Notes under the pieces: model-generated | Told to the model about the DNA's origin: nothing | Seen by the model: the letters and a program-made list of their open reading frames with translations, nothing else | The model's database searches: none | Position numbers and translations under genes: made by a program | Source: Baylisascaris procyonis | Lineage: Eukaryota > Nematoda > Chromadorea > Rhabditida > Ascarididae | Assembly: GCA_037389465.1 (NCBI GenBank) | Contig: JAZARR010000230.1 | Coordinates: 2,356,001 to 2,420,000 of the forward strand | Reading direction: 5' to 3' | DNA length: 64,000 bases | In this document: piece by piece, positions 27,101-39,968 of the stretch | How positions within the stretch are numbered: the stretch's first letter is position 1 | Layout of the letters: each line of letters begins with the position of its first letter

Positions 27101-30100
27101 TACAAAAAAAGAAGAAAACATAACAATCACTATAAAATATGACTAAATCCTCTAGTACAAAGAAAAATTTCATAAATAACCTTCCGAACGCAAAAAGTTC
27201 TAAATAAAGAAATCATTATTTCTTAGAAGAATATGAAAAGGTGATCAAAACTTCTGAGAGTAAAAGTATAATTAGATTTGGCTTCGCTATCGAGTTAATT
27301 CAACTCAATAGCTCTTCCACAACTTTCACATGAAACCTTTGCATCACGAGAGAACAAAGTTTACAAGCTAAATCCCTGGGATTCGGGATTCTGAAGACTG
27401 ATCGTTTATACACACCTCTATCACCTTCATAAACTAGATTTGTTGGTACGAATCTTTTCCTACAGCAAATATTAACTCACTGCAATAATGAAGGAAATGG
27501 AGACATTCTATGTCAGAAAAAAAAAGAACATACAAGAGGAGTTACGGAGCTCTTTGTTAAAAGCCAGCAACCAAATCAGTGTCTGGAAGAACCTGGGGCC
27601 ATCGACTACTGCCCATATCTCTGAAAATAGATATTATGAATATTTCAGCACAAAGCTCACAAAAATGCTATCAACATCTACAACCTATGGGATTATACAA
27701 CTAAAAGGTCACAGCATGATCCTATAATAAGCCGAACATCGTTCTCATCCAATATCCACTAAATATATCAAAATTAGCAATACGATGCATCTGATATAAA
27801 AGAAAATCTGTGTTATAAAATGAAAGAACTCACTTGATGCATCTTGTTCGATTGAGTTTTCTTGTTCTTTAATATACGCTCGTGGTGTGATCGAACATAC
27901 GTATGACAATGCGTTATTATATGAATGTCCTTGTTGAAGTGTCCCAAAAAGCAGTTCACCAATCTGAAATTAATCACATTCAAATATACTCCATTACCAA
28001 TGAAACAGAGATCGACCTGCAATGAAGTGGAGCGATTCTTTAAAAAAGACCGCAGGAACCAACTGGATCAGAGAAGCATTGATTCGGGACAAGTGGAAGC
28101 GATATGAAGAGACCTTCATTCATAATGAATGCTATGTTCACTGAAATAAATAAATAAATAAATAAATAAATAAATACGAATGAAATGAGATGCAATAAGG
28201 CAGATAAGCAGAGAGGGGGAGGGAGGGAGGGAGAGGGGGGGGGAGAGGAGGGAATAGCAAGACTGCCCCTATACGGCATGCAATTTTACGTTGATTACCA
28301 TCAACTCTAGACGCTGTGCCATATGCTGCCTCGTAGACTCTGAATTATTAGCTGCTATAACCGATAGTTCGACATCCCATATTGTTTGATAACCCTATCA
28401 GTGATATAGGTATGTCAAAAATTATACTACAAATAATAAATGGAATACTAAATTGTTTGCCCTAATCTGCAACGATACACAAAGAATACCTTCTCTATGA
28501 TTGAAGTGAAAGTGCGAAAATGAAAACCAATTCAAACTAACTATCTACCAAGTTAAAATGAATTAATAAACAGGTTACTGATCAACGGATCACTAATGGA
28601 GTAATTACAGATGATCACAAACATGTTTATCAGCGGCCAATTTCTTAGCGGCATCGATATCCGTAACATTTTCAAGCATCGTTCGAAGTGTGATCGTCTC
28701 CAATGCGCATACAGCCGCTAGCCTTTGAGTGATCGGAGATGCACGTCGTAACGCATCCAACGCTAATATATAGCTCACCACTGCCAATGTCTTATCGTCC
28801 TTCACTCTCTCCAAGTTTGTACCTCCCTTCCAATTTGCACCAAATTGCTAAAAACACCTCGCTCATTCCCTTTTTCAAAAAAAAAAAGGAAACTAAATAT
28901 CAATGCCATTATATCAAAAAATATTATAATTTAAAATGCAAATTTGATTAAGCTCACTCGAAACAATAGCTTAGGAAATATAGTGAACAATGCTCAATTC
29001 ATGATGGCGAAAGGTTCAGTCATGCGTTCATAGGTATCTTAACACAATTAAATATTTCCATCTCATGACGATATCTCTTTCTTTCCTCTACCTCCCCCCC
29101 CCCCACCTAAAATAAAATATTAAGAAGTAAGCAGTAAACATACTGTGAACAAGCATAAAAGGGAGGGAAAATTTAGTGAACGCGTAGTAAAAGATTTGAA
29201 ATTTTCGGCCAAAAACCTTTTTCAGTTGAATTAGCCGTTCACTCAGCCTCACAGCTGTAAGCCGCTAAAGACCGTTCCTAGCAATTTGAATTCTCCACTT
29301 TCAGCTCATTGAATAAGTGACTTCTAGTAGCTTGAAACTAAGCAAACTAATGAAACAATCAAAAACAGTAACCAGAAGGAAGAGCTATTTGTTCATATGC
29401 AATTCAGCGCATCAATTTATAGCGCTCGTTTATTAAGTCGGTTTCATCTTGTAATCTCCCTTGTTCTCAACATCCACTTCGGACATTCAACTCAATCTTC
29501 ACTATATTTCCCATCAAAAGGGGGTAAAATAAATAAGGAAGGCGCTAATTCTGTTCCAATGGCAAAGCCTTCAATACAAACGTTTTCTTTCTGAATGACT
29601 CTTCTCAAGCCCCATCAAAAAAAAAACGTATCTCAACTGGGCTGGCCAAATAGGAGCAAGACCTGTTTTGTAAAGTATCGACAATCCTCGCCAACAAGTT
29701 ATTATTTTGGCCAGTTCGGGAAGTTATGTGCAGCTCATAAACAAAGGAATACGACCCACGAGTAATGAGTCGTTTCATTAATTTTTTCTGCCCGAACCTA
29801 GCGCACTTAAGGTAATTGAAACGACACAGTACGAGATGTTGCATTGTATCTTAATGAAAGCAATCTCAATGTAAATGAACTTACCCGGCAATGACGAAAA
29901 AGTAGATAATCACCGATACGCTCTAGAAGAAGGCATCTCGCATAAGCTTGAAAATGATCCAGAGTTGGTGTACGTGCAATTCTTTCACTCTCCTTTATAG
30001 CGAAATCCAATCTATAATAAAAGTTATTATTTACTAAAACAGAAACTAGCAACGATTTAAAAAAAAAAAAAATTGAAATATCACAACAAACAAATTAAAA

Positions 30101-33100
30101 CAAGACTACTGATCCAGCAAGAGAACAATAGCAAGAAGTTGACTAACAAACGAAATAATACAATCGTGTTGAATTGGTGAAGATAAATACAATATTTGAA
30201 AGTAATCTACAGCACAATATTCAACTTAAATCGCAGTAATTAAACGCAAATCGAATTTGTATGTGAATCGAACAAATTGCATACATAGATACTTGATGAG
30301 TGCAAACTTTCACTCGGCTTCAGATGGCTAACGATTAAACGACTTTCTTAAAAAATGAACATCTATCCCATATACCTTCTACTCTGAAATTTTTGAGCCT
30401 TATTGTATATTTATCTTTAAAATAAACGATCAGGAATCTTGCAAGTTCGCCATAAACCAATCACTTCCTCTCTTCACTAATAGTCTGTTCTTCTTCCCCC
30501 ACCCCGCCCCCCATCCCGCAGGGTAATAAATGAAAACTTACTTTATATTGAATAAAAAAAACTTACTTGACAATTGTTGCGAATATTTTATTCTCATAGA
30601 TGCACCCACTAAAGCAACTCAAACGTTCCACAATTATAGCGTTCAATACAAGTACACGAGCCTTGTAAATTGATTCCGTTAACTGTACTTTAACACCCTG
30701 AAAATTTAACAAATTTTAGCTTATATTTATATGCGTGAGCATAAGAAAAGACAAATCAATCACCATTAATCCCCCATTCCCATAATTTATATAACGATCC
30801 TTTGCATTTGATTCAGTAATGTTATTTTAGTATGCAAAATATTTTTCATTTTCGGCTTCTTCAAATAGCCACTAAATTTCTGGAATAAGAGAACGTTTCC
30901 TGGAATATTCATTGAGACTTTATAAATGAAGATCAAATTCTATTTGCGCGAAAGGGAAAAGCCATTCGATTACGCTTAATTTTTCGATTCTTGAAATGAA
31001 TTTGCTTCCGCTTTTTTTTCATCATTTTTGCTCTCAATATAACCATTTGAATTTCTATCAAATTTTGGATCCGATTAATCTTCGTTACAGTTTCTCAATG
31101 TATATCAATATTTCTTGATAAGGGTATTTATATAGATAAATTATTAAATATGATTGCTATTACATTAATTATTTTATATTTATTAAACAAATCGTATTAC
31201 TGCATTGATATTACAATTACTTATTTATTTGTTCAATAATTTTTAATCGTGAATTGGTAGAATTAGGGTAAATGAGTTCCGCAATAAATGATCACTAAAC
31301 AACAATTTGACATTAAACTTAAAAATTTATTATATGCTATTGCTTTTGTAAGCAATAATTTCCATTATGTTTCTTGCTGCGTTAATAAAAAAAAAACTGT
31401 TTAGCCCTTCATAGACGAATAAACTTACCAATATATCAGCTAACCACCTTTATCCACTCTCTATTTGTAGTGAAATTATTACCAACGATAAGAAAAATTA
31501 GATAGGGGATTTATGTTTAATACTTTAACATAGATACCCATCCGAATAAATATATACTTCATAAAACTAGTAATAGTTATTTAGTTAATTCCATACTTTG
31601 AACAACAATAACTTCTATTTAGAATATTCTTTGATCTGCTAGGTAACTTATTTAAGAGTTAGAAAATTATAAGATTATTATTGATTTTATAAGTGAATTT
31701 GCAAACGAACATCAAGTTCATCGAGTGCTTTCATTAACCAAAGTGAATCGCAGAAACTTTTTGAGACTAATTTATTCGCTTCTTCTTCCACTTCACGTAA
31801 CATATTTGCCGATAATTTACCCTGTAAGTATTTCATTAATCATTGCTTTATGTTATAAAACGAAATGAAAATCATCGAAAGAACTCTTGCAATCATATTA
31901 TAACATTAAAACTTAATTCATTTAAATATTATCTATTTATGTTGAATTAGAGACTTAAAGGATTGTGTTTCGACAGAAACTCTCAAAAGAACCCTTTCGT
32001 TACAGGTAATCATGGACAACCATGTGGAGACGACAGCATCCCAATTGCCAAATCGGAGTAGAAGCTCCGCCTTGCTACGAGCTCTACCCTCTTGGAGTTT
32101 GCGAATCGCGAAATGGAGAACTCAACTGCCATATCAGGAGCGGTTTATTCAGGCTCCGAGCCCACTACGCAACACAGACGACTCATGCATTAGCATATAC
32201 ACACTCATGGATGTAGATTTCGATTGTTGAGAGCTCAAGAAAATAAATAAAAAAAGTAAAAAAATTGTACAAATAAGCGGTTTAGGCGAAATCGGGTTGA
32301 ATAACGTTCCCCTCTCCTACCCTCCCCTCCCCACTTTCTTTAAATTGTTTAAATATCTCTATTTATCCAATCCACCGAAATATTCTATCAACGCTCTCAA
32401 AATGACGTAGATATAAAAGTAAATGATATAAATAGAGATTCATATCGAAAACAATCAATCAAAAAAAAAAAAAAAAAAAAAAACTCAACAACATTTACAA
32501 TCGAATATATCGCAAATGCTACATATTGGCTGCCTTAAATGATAAAAAAAAATCATCAAAAAATATTATCAATGAAACAAAAATTGATAAAAATTTGAAA
32601 TGAATTTACCTTCTTCGTTGAAGTCGAACGAGGTGAATAATGAAGATTGTTGACCATCTAAAATAAAATATGCAAATATATTCGATTATATAATAAATTC
32701 TTATTTTTATATTTGCATTCAACGATTATGTTCCGAAAAATTGACCGGAAGTGATTAAAGAATAACGATTGATTTCAAAGATTATTGAAATGAGTTCCTT
32801 AAAAGGAAAGAAAATAAATATTAATAAATTTAATTGATACGTTTATGAGGGGCAAAAATTAAAATACTGCGACAGAAAATATTTTCAATAACAAAGAATT
32901 AAAGAATAGGTAAAGCAAGAAAAAAAAAGTCGTCTTACTATTTAGCTAAAGGAAGAGGGACATAAGGGGAGAGCAGTATGAATGGTACCGGACCTGGCTG
33001 ACTGGTATATTTTTTATCCCCCTTTATCCGACAAGCATATCACTCTCGCATTTGAAACCAATATGGCGGTATTAGTATTCTTTCGTTTTGGCTTATCTTT

Positions 33101-33511
33101 GACTTCTAAATAGTGGATAGTGTTTTTAAAAAAAGTACACATCATACATAAAACTGCAAACAGGTGAGGTTGTCTGCAGACAATATCACTTGTCTGCAGA
33201 CAACCTCACCTATCTGTAGACAATGACAAATAAAAATGCAAATGCACTGAGAGAAGAATGCGATAGAAAAGTCAAATTAGAAAATGAAAATAATTTTTTC
33301 TGAGTAATATCGTCTAAAAAAACGCATCAAAATCGAAAAGAATTTTTTGATAATCTATATTATTTTCTGTGCATATCGCATTAATCTTATTTAATTTAAC
33401 TGGATGAATGGAATCGTCTTCATCATCCAATGACACCATTAAATGAAATGAAAGCGTTCGTAATACGATTCTTGTGGCGCTATTAAAATTGTGTTGGAGG
33501 CATTGTTGCAT
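21158..33511 (-). CDS. Unrecognised helical protein of about 816 residues, 18 exons
   Basis: Exons in phase: 33511-33401, 32657-32610, 31821-31711, 30697-30567, 30011-29885, 28847-28623, 28394-28299, 27963-27834, 26638-26538, 25882-25761, 25366-25190, 25037-24824, 24492-24250, 23781-23624, 22932-22839, 22038-21835, 21625-21529, 21219-21158. The first is less certain; the ATG at 32657, directly after TTTTAG, is an alternative start. Residues to about 450 look alpha-helical and repeat-like (LDFAIKESERIARTPTLDHF, YARCLLLERIGDYLLFRH, MRRWLVDHGDASGKWAYL). After that the protein is low complexity: acidic, then Gly/Ser-rich, then Gln/Ser/Met/Pro-rich. It ends HDPRKCIGCADDDG. I see no signal peptide, clear membrane segment or catalytic motif. 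I considered Mediator-type, TPR and SREBP C-terminal families and could not support any. Seventeen consecutive phase-compatible introns make it a real gene; its function is unknown. Confidence 0.7.
25081..25163. repeat. TTTTTAA tandem repeat
   Basis: A short array of TTTTTAA-like units is followed by two TTCTAAA units. It sits in the 153-base intron between the 25190 and 25037 exons of gene 3. Confidence 0.8.
28039..28176 (+). mobile_element. Retroelement-like 3' end with TAAA tail, copy 1
   Basis: The plus strand reads an open tail ending WKRYEETFIHNECYVH and a stop, followed at once by (AAATA/TAAA)n. The same coding end and tail recur at 41343-41466 on the minus strand. A shared protein C-terminus plus a simple tail is the usual look of a 5'-truncated non-LTR retrotransposon. 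This copy lies in an intron of gene 3, antisense to it. Confidence 0.6.
31985..32230 (+). other. GC-richer coding-like island in gene 3 intron
   Basis: About 240 bases near 50 percent GC interrupt an intron that is otherwise very AT-rich. Two plus frames are open (72 residues from 32012, 64 from 32022); the second is Cys-containing. TTACAG precedes it. It is antisense to gene 3. It may be an inserted gene or element fragment; I recognise no domain. Confidence 0.3.
32461..32482. repeat. Poly-A run of about 22
   Basis: An uninterrupted homopolymer in the intron just 5' of the 32610 exon boundary region of gene 3. Confidence 0.9.
33162..33211. repeat. Perfect 22-bp inverted repeat built on a 14-bp palindrome
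   Basis: Arms 33162-33183 and 33190-33211 are exact reverse complements separated by the six bases TATCAC. Each arm contains the self-complementary 14-mer TTGTCTGCAGACAA. A degenerate third copy (ATCTGTAGACAA) follows at 33212-33223. The block is in the 5' part of gene 3 and about 1.15 kb upstream of Porcupine. Confidence 0.97.
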
Positions 33512-34366
33512 TGTAATGGTATAAAAGAATTAAATGAATTAAAAGAAAACAAGCATAATACTCCCACTAGCATTCGAGAATAATTCAAGAACACAAATTT
33601 TGAAGAAAATATTTGAAAAATTTAGTTGAAAAATTAAGCATAACACCTTTTATGAGAGAAAAAAAAATTATCAACTAATCAAACATTTTATATACGAATA
33701 TAATAAAAATTCATCAAAAATACACTAAAAATATTGCATTATAAATATATATATGATCGCTTAAATATACGAGAATGGCAATAGAATGGTAAACAAAATT
33801 CGCAACCTATAATTGAATATAGATACGTTCGTAACACGGATAACTCTAGTTACGATCAATGGAAATGAGGATGAAATAGAGATTATTCAAATCAAAACTT
33901 CCCAAAAATAAAAACCACCACTTGCCTTATCTACCTTTCCCAAAAAAACAAAAAAAAAATGAAAAAAATCTGAGGAATTCCCAGCGGGATCGACTCGCTT
34001 AGCCATAAGCGCAGGCGCACTAGAGAGACGGAGAGAGACCGCGTGCGTCTTCAACGAGTTCAATTCTACTTCACTTCCCGGAGGTTTTCCGCACCATCCC
34101 GATAACCTTATTACTTTTTTCCCAACCATTTCCGTTTCATTGCAGTTTTATTTACAAACAGCGATAACACTTCAAGATCGCATAGTTTAGTTCCGATTGT
34201 GAAACAGATATTATTATTGAGTATCGGTTCAAGTTGTATGTTCACTATTCTGTTGCCTGCTTCAGTCTCAATTTGTAAAAGGTATTATTTCAGTGATATA
34301 TATGAGTTGGTCATATTCGCTAATCCAACGATGAATGTACCATATAGTATTTTATAAATTTTAGTG
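33512..34366. other. Divergent 5' region between gene 3 and Porcupine
   Basis: The left part is AT-rich and empty. At about 33985-34100 there is a CpG-richer patch with an open minus frame (33887-34129); it may be a noncoding first exon of gene 3 or a shared promoter. A TTTTAG acceptor at 34364 precedes the Porcupine ATG by two bases. Confidence 0.4.
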
Positions 34367-37300
34367 ATGATGGATATTGACGAATGGGATTTGGACGAAG
34401 ACGATCCGTATTACATATCAGAGCAATACGACTATCCACAATTTGTCACATTACAATCGAATCGTCCACAATGGCTAACGTGCACAATAGGAGTTACACA
34501 ATCTCTGCAATATCTGCTGATCAAGCTTATCGCATTTGCTCTTCTCAAGCGGGTTTTGGTGGCTTTCAATAATTCTGGTAAATTTTTTTTTTATTATTTA
34601 TATTTTTTTCTTTTTTTTTGTTTTATGAACTTAAAAAAATGTTTATTATTTTATTCCATCTTTTTGTGAAACTAAAATATCTGTTAAAAGATCCAAAAAT
34701 CCTCCTGTTGTTTCCTGAAATGGGTATGCGCTATAGCGAGTATGGTCAGTTCAATCTATTTTTGGTGGATTTTCAATGGCATTCATTACTGTTTTTGCGA
34801 ATTATGCTTGCAATGAAAACTCAACCAATCCCTCTCCCCTTCCCGCCATCTTAAACCCGAGATGGAATTCCTTTCCCGTTCTCATGCGTCCTTTGATTAT
34901 TTCAACCACTCTATAAACTGCCATCGAAGCGGCAAGTTTTCAAAAAAAAGGAAGGGGAGACGAATTTGGAAGCTATAAGCCTGCGTGAAGTGACAAATTA
35001 TGTAAATAAGTTTGCATACGATTATAGGAAAGTTAACTCGGCAATTGTTGAATATCTGTATGACAATATGTGGTATGTATATGTTATGGACACACAACGA
35101 GACGCTCACTCATGTTGTTGCGTTTGTAGTGATTTTACTGCCAGTTGTTTATTTCGGATCTTTATTCACTCACTTCTTGGGTTTTATCGCAATTTCCTTT
35201 GGAATCGGCTGCCTCCTGCTTTGGTTTGTTCGAAATTGCTTTTTTTTTTGTTTTGCCTTTGTTGATGTTTGTTGATACATCATAGGCTTTGATAATTGAT
35301 TACAGTAGTGCCCATGCTTCAAGACGTTCAGTCGTCGTTAATAATTGGGTTCTGCAGCTGAAGTTTGGGGGAAAATTCATAAAGACTATTTTGAAAATGC
35401 GTTACTTTTGTGATGATTATATAGATGAAGGAATTTAAGAAGTGATAGAAGAATAACCAAAGTCGGATGCGAATTTAAAAACTCTGCAGGATGTCTTTCT
35501 TCCTCTTATCTTCCCCTCCCCCTTTCCCTGTATTTTAATTTCTTTTTTGGTAGGGGGTTTGCACTGTAGTGATAGTAAAGGTTGGTGGTAATGTAGTATA
35601 GACAAAAAATATTTATGAAAGTAGAGCTGCGAATTTAGTATTGTAAACTTTTGTAGCGATGATATCAGTTAGTTCTTATAATCTGAGGCCCAATTAATAG
35701 TGAATGAGTGAAATGATTTCAGTGCCTAAAAACCTTAAATGATCGTCGCAAAGGCTCATTTATAAGTCGCAAGGCTTGCAACTTTATTTTTTTGGGAAAA
35801 CATATAATCGGCAGGGATTTATAAATTTTACAGTGAGAAAAGAGGCCGATCAATGATGAAAATACTGTCTAGGTAGTAGCTGGTATGTAAATTTAAAAAA
35901 AAAAGCAACACTTAGTTCTCTGAAATGTCTTACCCTGGTAGAGTGGGAAAGGATGTACACAATCAGTAGGCGATTTATGCGTGAATCTTTTTTAAGGTGA
36001 GTATAAAAGGCTTATAATCAAAGTTTTACTGTATTTAGAGCTTAAATGATAAAAGCAGCCCATATTGTAAGTATTCTACAATTAGAATATTAATAATTAC
36101 ATTTCTCCAGGCAATATATTTTAAGTGCCGAAAGGTATATGTCAATGAGGGGAACACTAATGGTCATCGTAATGAAAGTAACATCACTATGTTTCGATAT
36201 TGTTGATGAAGGTATCTATGATAATATTGCATTATCGACGTTAGTCGGTTATTTATTCGATCCATGCACCGTTTTATTTGGTCCATGGATGTCTTTACGA
36301 CAATACGACGAATCATTGAGAAAGAAACCATTCAAGGTATTCTTAATTAATTAATTTTTTTTTTTTTTTGAAGTGTTTTCATTTAAAATGTTCAGTAAGA
36401 AAGGTTTGGATTAACTGACATTTGAGCTACGAATATTTTAAAGAGAAGAGAAGAGGGGGAAGGGAGAGATTTAAAGGATGAATAAATGAAATCCTATTAC
36501 AGTGGTAAAATTTTTATTCCCTGCAGCCTTTCACTTCATATTCTTTTCTCGTAAAAGTGCTCCAAATATATATCACTTAGGTGTTATTATATCGATACTG
36601 TCATGAACATTTCTGAAATTTCAAAGGCAATCCAATAGTTGTAAGCGTCCATTTCTCCCCCTCCCTCTCAATTGCTCTCCCCTCCCTCCCAGCTACTCCC
36701 TCTCCCCCATACATTCGAATAGTTTAAGCATCTACATGTTATTAAATCAGAATCCACTTTCGCAGCATTTTTTTTTCCATTTCAGGAAGAAGTAATGAGT
36801 CTATTATATGCGATGCTTCTCATAGTTGTCTCGCTTATATTTGTGGTTTATTCATCTTGTATTATCGAACTACTCTTCCCAATTTCTGGATTTTGGCATT
36901 CGTTCGGTGTTGCACAATCATTTCGCTTCAGTCATTACTTTATGAGTTGGCTATCAGTGGGTTCTGCGATCGCATCCGGTGCTACGAATGGAATGCTTAC
37001 TAACTGCATATCAATCGAATGGCCTCGATCACTTGTCGATGTGGTTGTTTCGTGGAGTATACCTATGCATCGTTTTCTTCAAAAATGTTATTTCTTTCAC
37101 ATTATAGTGGTTTCATTATAAGAATTAAGCTGTCGATATGAATGACTTCGAAATTTGCATAATGATACAAACAGATATTTTTTTGATTCGAATATTTAAT
37201 GAATTTTTTGAATTAAAAAGGTTTAAGTCATTGCGTAAGATAGTGATGAGGGGAAAAAGTATTGTATTTGTCTGGATGCTTGGGAGTCCTAGTGATCCGG

Positions 37301-39968
37301 CTCTTTTGTCGATAAATGGATTATAACACTACCAGTTTAAAATAAATTAAAAGAGTAACGAAAAACGGGGTTTAGAAAGACTTCAATTCTAGGTCGCATA
37401 ATGACGCTAGTAAAATGTTACTGAAATATCAAATACTATAATAGATCGCATCCACTGTAAGTCAGCCCCCATCTGATACCATCATATAATGTGCATTTTT
37501 CACTTACGGAAATCGGTCCCCCCATCTCAAAGAGGATAAAAGAAACTAAAAATATTCGAGCATTTCAGATGTGTTCACTGAAATGCGACGTTATGGTGTA
37601 GCGAGTGCAATTTTTATCACTTATGCTGTCAGCTCACTTCTTCATGTAAGTTTGTTGCTAAATATTTATTGTTGTTTGTTTATTTGAAATATACAACGAT
37701 GAAATTATTTCATCAAGTTATTGCTCGTCTTTAATGACGGCATTTAGAAGGGGGAGGAAGGTGGAGGAAGAGGAGGAAGGGGGGAAGGTGGAGGAAGAGG
37801 AAGAGGAAGGGGGGGGGTTAGAAAAGGTGAAAACGTCTTAACAGAGTTTTCTTCTAATGAATTTTATGGTGCTCATTCTCTAACTTTGTGTTTATCTCTT
37901 TTTTCCTGAAACTAGAAATGTAGATCACAGTACTGAAATGCCCCTATTTGGGATCTCTTCGGATCTCATTAGATTCATCTGCAAATCTTTGAATTGTTTC
38001 GATCGTTAGATCTCTAATTGCTTCGGGAAAAAAGTTTTTTTTTTTTAATTTAACAAAATATGAGACCTTCTAATTTTTGATAGAAGTGGGGGAGAAGGGC
38101 ACGCTAGAAAATAATACTTTAATTCGTTTCCAACTTCATGACATATAAGCAGAAGCGAAAGCAGACGAATATGAAATATTACCGATCTTTCAAATTTTTC
38201 TACTCTGACAAAATGAATCTTGAATTACTTGAATGTGTAGGCATGTACGAGTTATATAGAATGTTCATTTAGGAAAAAAAAAACAAAATAATATTATACG
38301 GTAATAAAAAAATCGGTAACGAATCCTTTGATATCATACGGTAACGAATTTGAAGATATGGAATGATTTCAGGGGATTAACTTTCAACTTTCGGCTGTAC
38401 TACTCTCTCTTGGATTATATACTTTTGTCGAAACAAGTAAGATAGATTCTAATGTTTTTCACTTGCTTGTTCGAATTCTTGCATGAACCTGCACGCATTT
38501 TTAAAGGGATCTTTTTTGATGAGGAGGGAGAGGGGGGGGAGTATTTAGAAAGGCTACGGTGGAAAAAATGAAGTGGAAGAAAAGAATTTAAAACGGTGAA
38601 TTTAAAAATAATGGCGTCGATCTTTGATGGCCTGAAATGGCCTGAAATCTCATTTGGCAAAGAACTGGGAAAAGGCGAAAAATCTCTATATATTATTCGA
38701 ATGGAAGGATTTTTTCCATAGGGAAGGAAAATTATTCAATTATTTTTAATTGATGAGAAAAACTCCGCAATAAAAAAGTTTCGTTGATGATATATTACAT
38801 CTCTAGAAAGTAACATTTGCAAAAAAAACCTTTAAATATAATTGAAATAGAAGGATTTAATGCTTATTTATAATAGATTTATTTATATTCAGGAATAAGG
38901 AGTAAACTCAGTGCACGATTTAGCGCATGTATTGGAGCTAGAAAATGTCGTCATAAATGCGCACATATTCATAAAGAGGTATTTCCATTTTGCCCATTTT
39001 ATTGCATTATCCAACTTAACGTGAAGTTTGTGGTAGGCGTAATTTGATCTATTAGGAAGGTTTTCATCTCAATATCATTCATATATTTTAAGATTTCAGA
39101 AGTATGATCACAACTAAAATGTTAGAGTTGAAAGTGGTAAAAATAAGCTCTCAAGGGGAATTTCATTCCTTTATCGAAATATACGAAAATTTGTTTGCCG
39201 ATGTTTGTTTGTTGACGTTCATTTTTGTTGTTTTAATGCCTCATTTGAATGAATGTCTCATTGAAATGTGTTGCCCTATAATTTGCATTTCTAAATATAT
39301 GAAAGCTATCTAAGAAATATTCTAATTTCCTAAAATATCGTAGCTAGAAAGAATATGCTAATTAAATGATCAAATTCGTTAAATTTTTTATTTTCAATTC
39401 TCAGTTGGAGGTGGGGGAGCAGGAGGAAGGAGGGGAATTGGGTCTAAAAAACCCTTGTAATCACTGCACAATATGCCGAAATCGTCTAACAAACGCCTTT
39501 GAATATTTAATTTCCACCATATCATTGTAGATCATATGCTCGCAGAACAACAATTGTGGTATTTATTCATAAGGATCACTGAAAACTGTATAAGCGAACA
39601 AGACCTCATTTTGTCGTTACGTTGAGATTTCAACCCACATGACTGGGGGGAAGAGATGGACCAATTTGTGTTTCTGTGCACCTTGCAGATGAAGGTAAGC
39701 ATCAACAAATAAAGGCAAAGAGGGAAATGTGTACCCATATGTGATCATATAGCTTGAATCTTTATAGGGCGCCATTCTCACAGTTCTACTGAACATGTCG
39801 TTCCGAGTGCTTGCGATGGTTCATCTCGTTTATCTTGGAATGGTATTCGATGATTCAGCCGCTGAAAGTGGATACTCTGCTAATCATACACTTTCCATAT
39901 GGGGAAGTTGGTATTTTAGCAGTCATGCTGTTGCTTTCGTCATGCTTTTTCTTTCATTTCTATTGTAG
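34367..39968 (+). CDS. PORCN: Porcupine, Wnt-palmitoleoylating MBOAT O-acyltransferase
   Basis: Multi-pass ER enzyme that attaches palmitoleate to a conserved Ser of Wnt ligands; MOM-1 is the C. elegans member. Exons: 34367-34577, 34691-34744 (weak acceptor), 35130-35223, 35306 to about 35336-35348 (end unsure), 36111-36336, 36786-37086, 37569-37645, 38373-38436, 38893-38978, 39768-39968. From 36111 all phases agree. Family blocks seen: MSMRGTLMVIVMK (human MRGAQMIVAMK), VLFGPWMSLRQYD, SFRFSHYFMSWLSVGSA, SLVDVVVSWSIPMHRFL, AIFITYAVSSLLHGINF with the catalytic MBOAT His, LSACIGARKCRHKCAHIH-type Cys/His stretch, and the terminal VHLVYLGMVFDD. In the SW[N]xPM motif the Asn of other members is Ser here. 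A hydrophobic segment expected between the fourth and fifth exons was not located, so one small exon may be missing. Confidence 0.92.
37749..37818 (+). repeat. G/A-rich polypurine tract in Porcupine intron
   Basis: GGGGGAGGAAGGTGGAGGAA-type units run for about 70 bases and end in nine Gs. On the sense strand of the intron after exon 37569-37645. Confidence 0.9.

Noticed and set aside
21158..33511. SREBP C-terminal domain or Mediator subunit as identity of gene 3
   Set aside because: I compared remembered sequences; only short chance similarities appeared and no bHLH or membrane pair is present upstream.
33887..34129. 80-residue minus frame near the Porcupine 5' end as first exon of gene 3
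   Set aside because: Its frame ends in Phe runs from an A-tract and no donor joins it in phase to 33511 or 32657. It is kept only as a possible noncoding exon.
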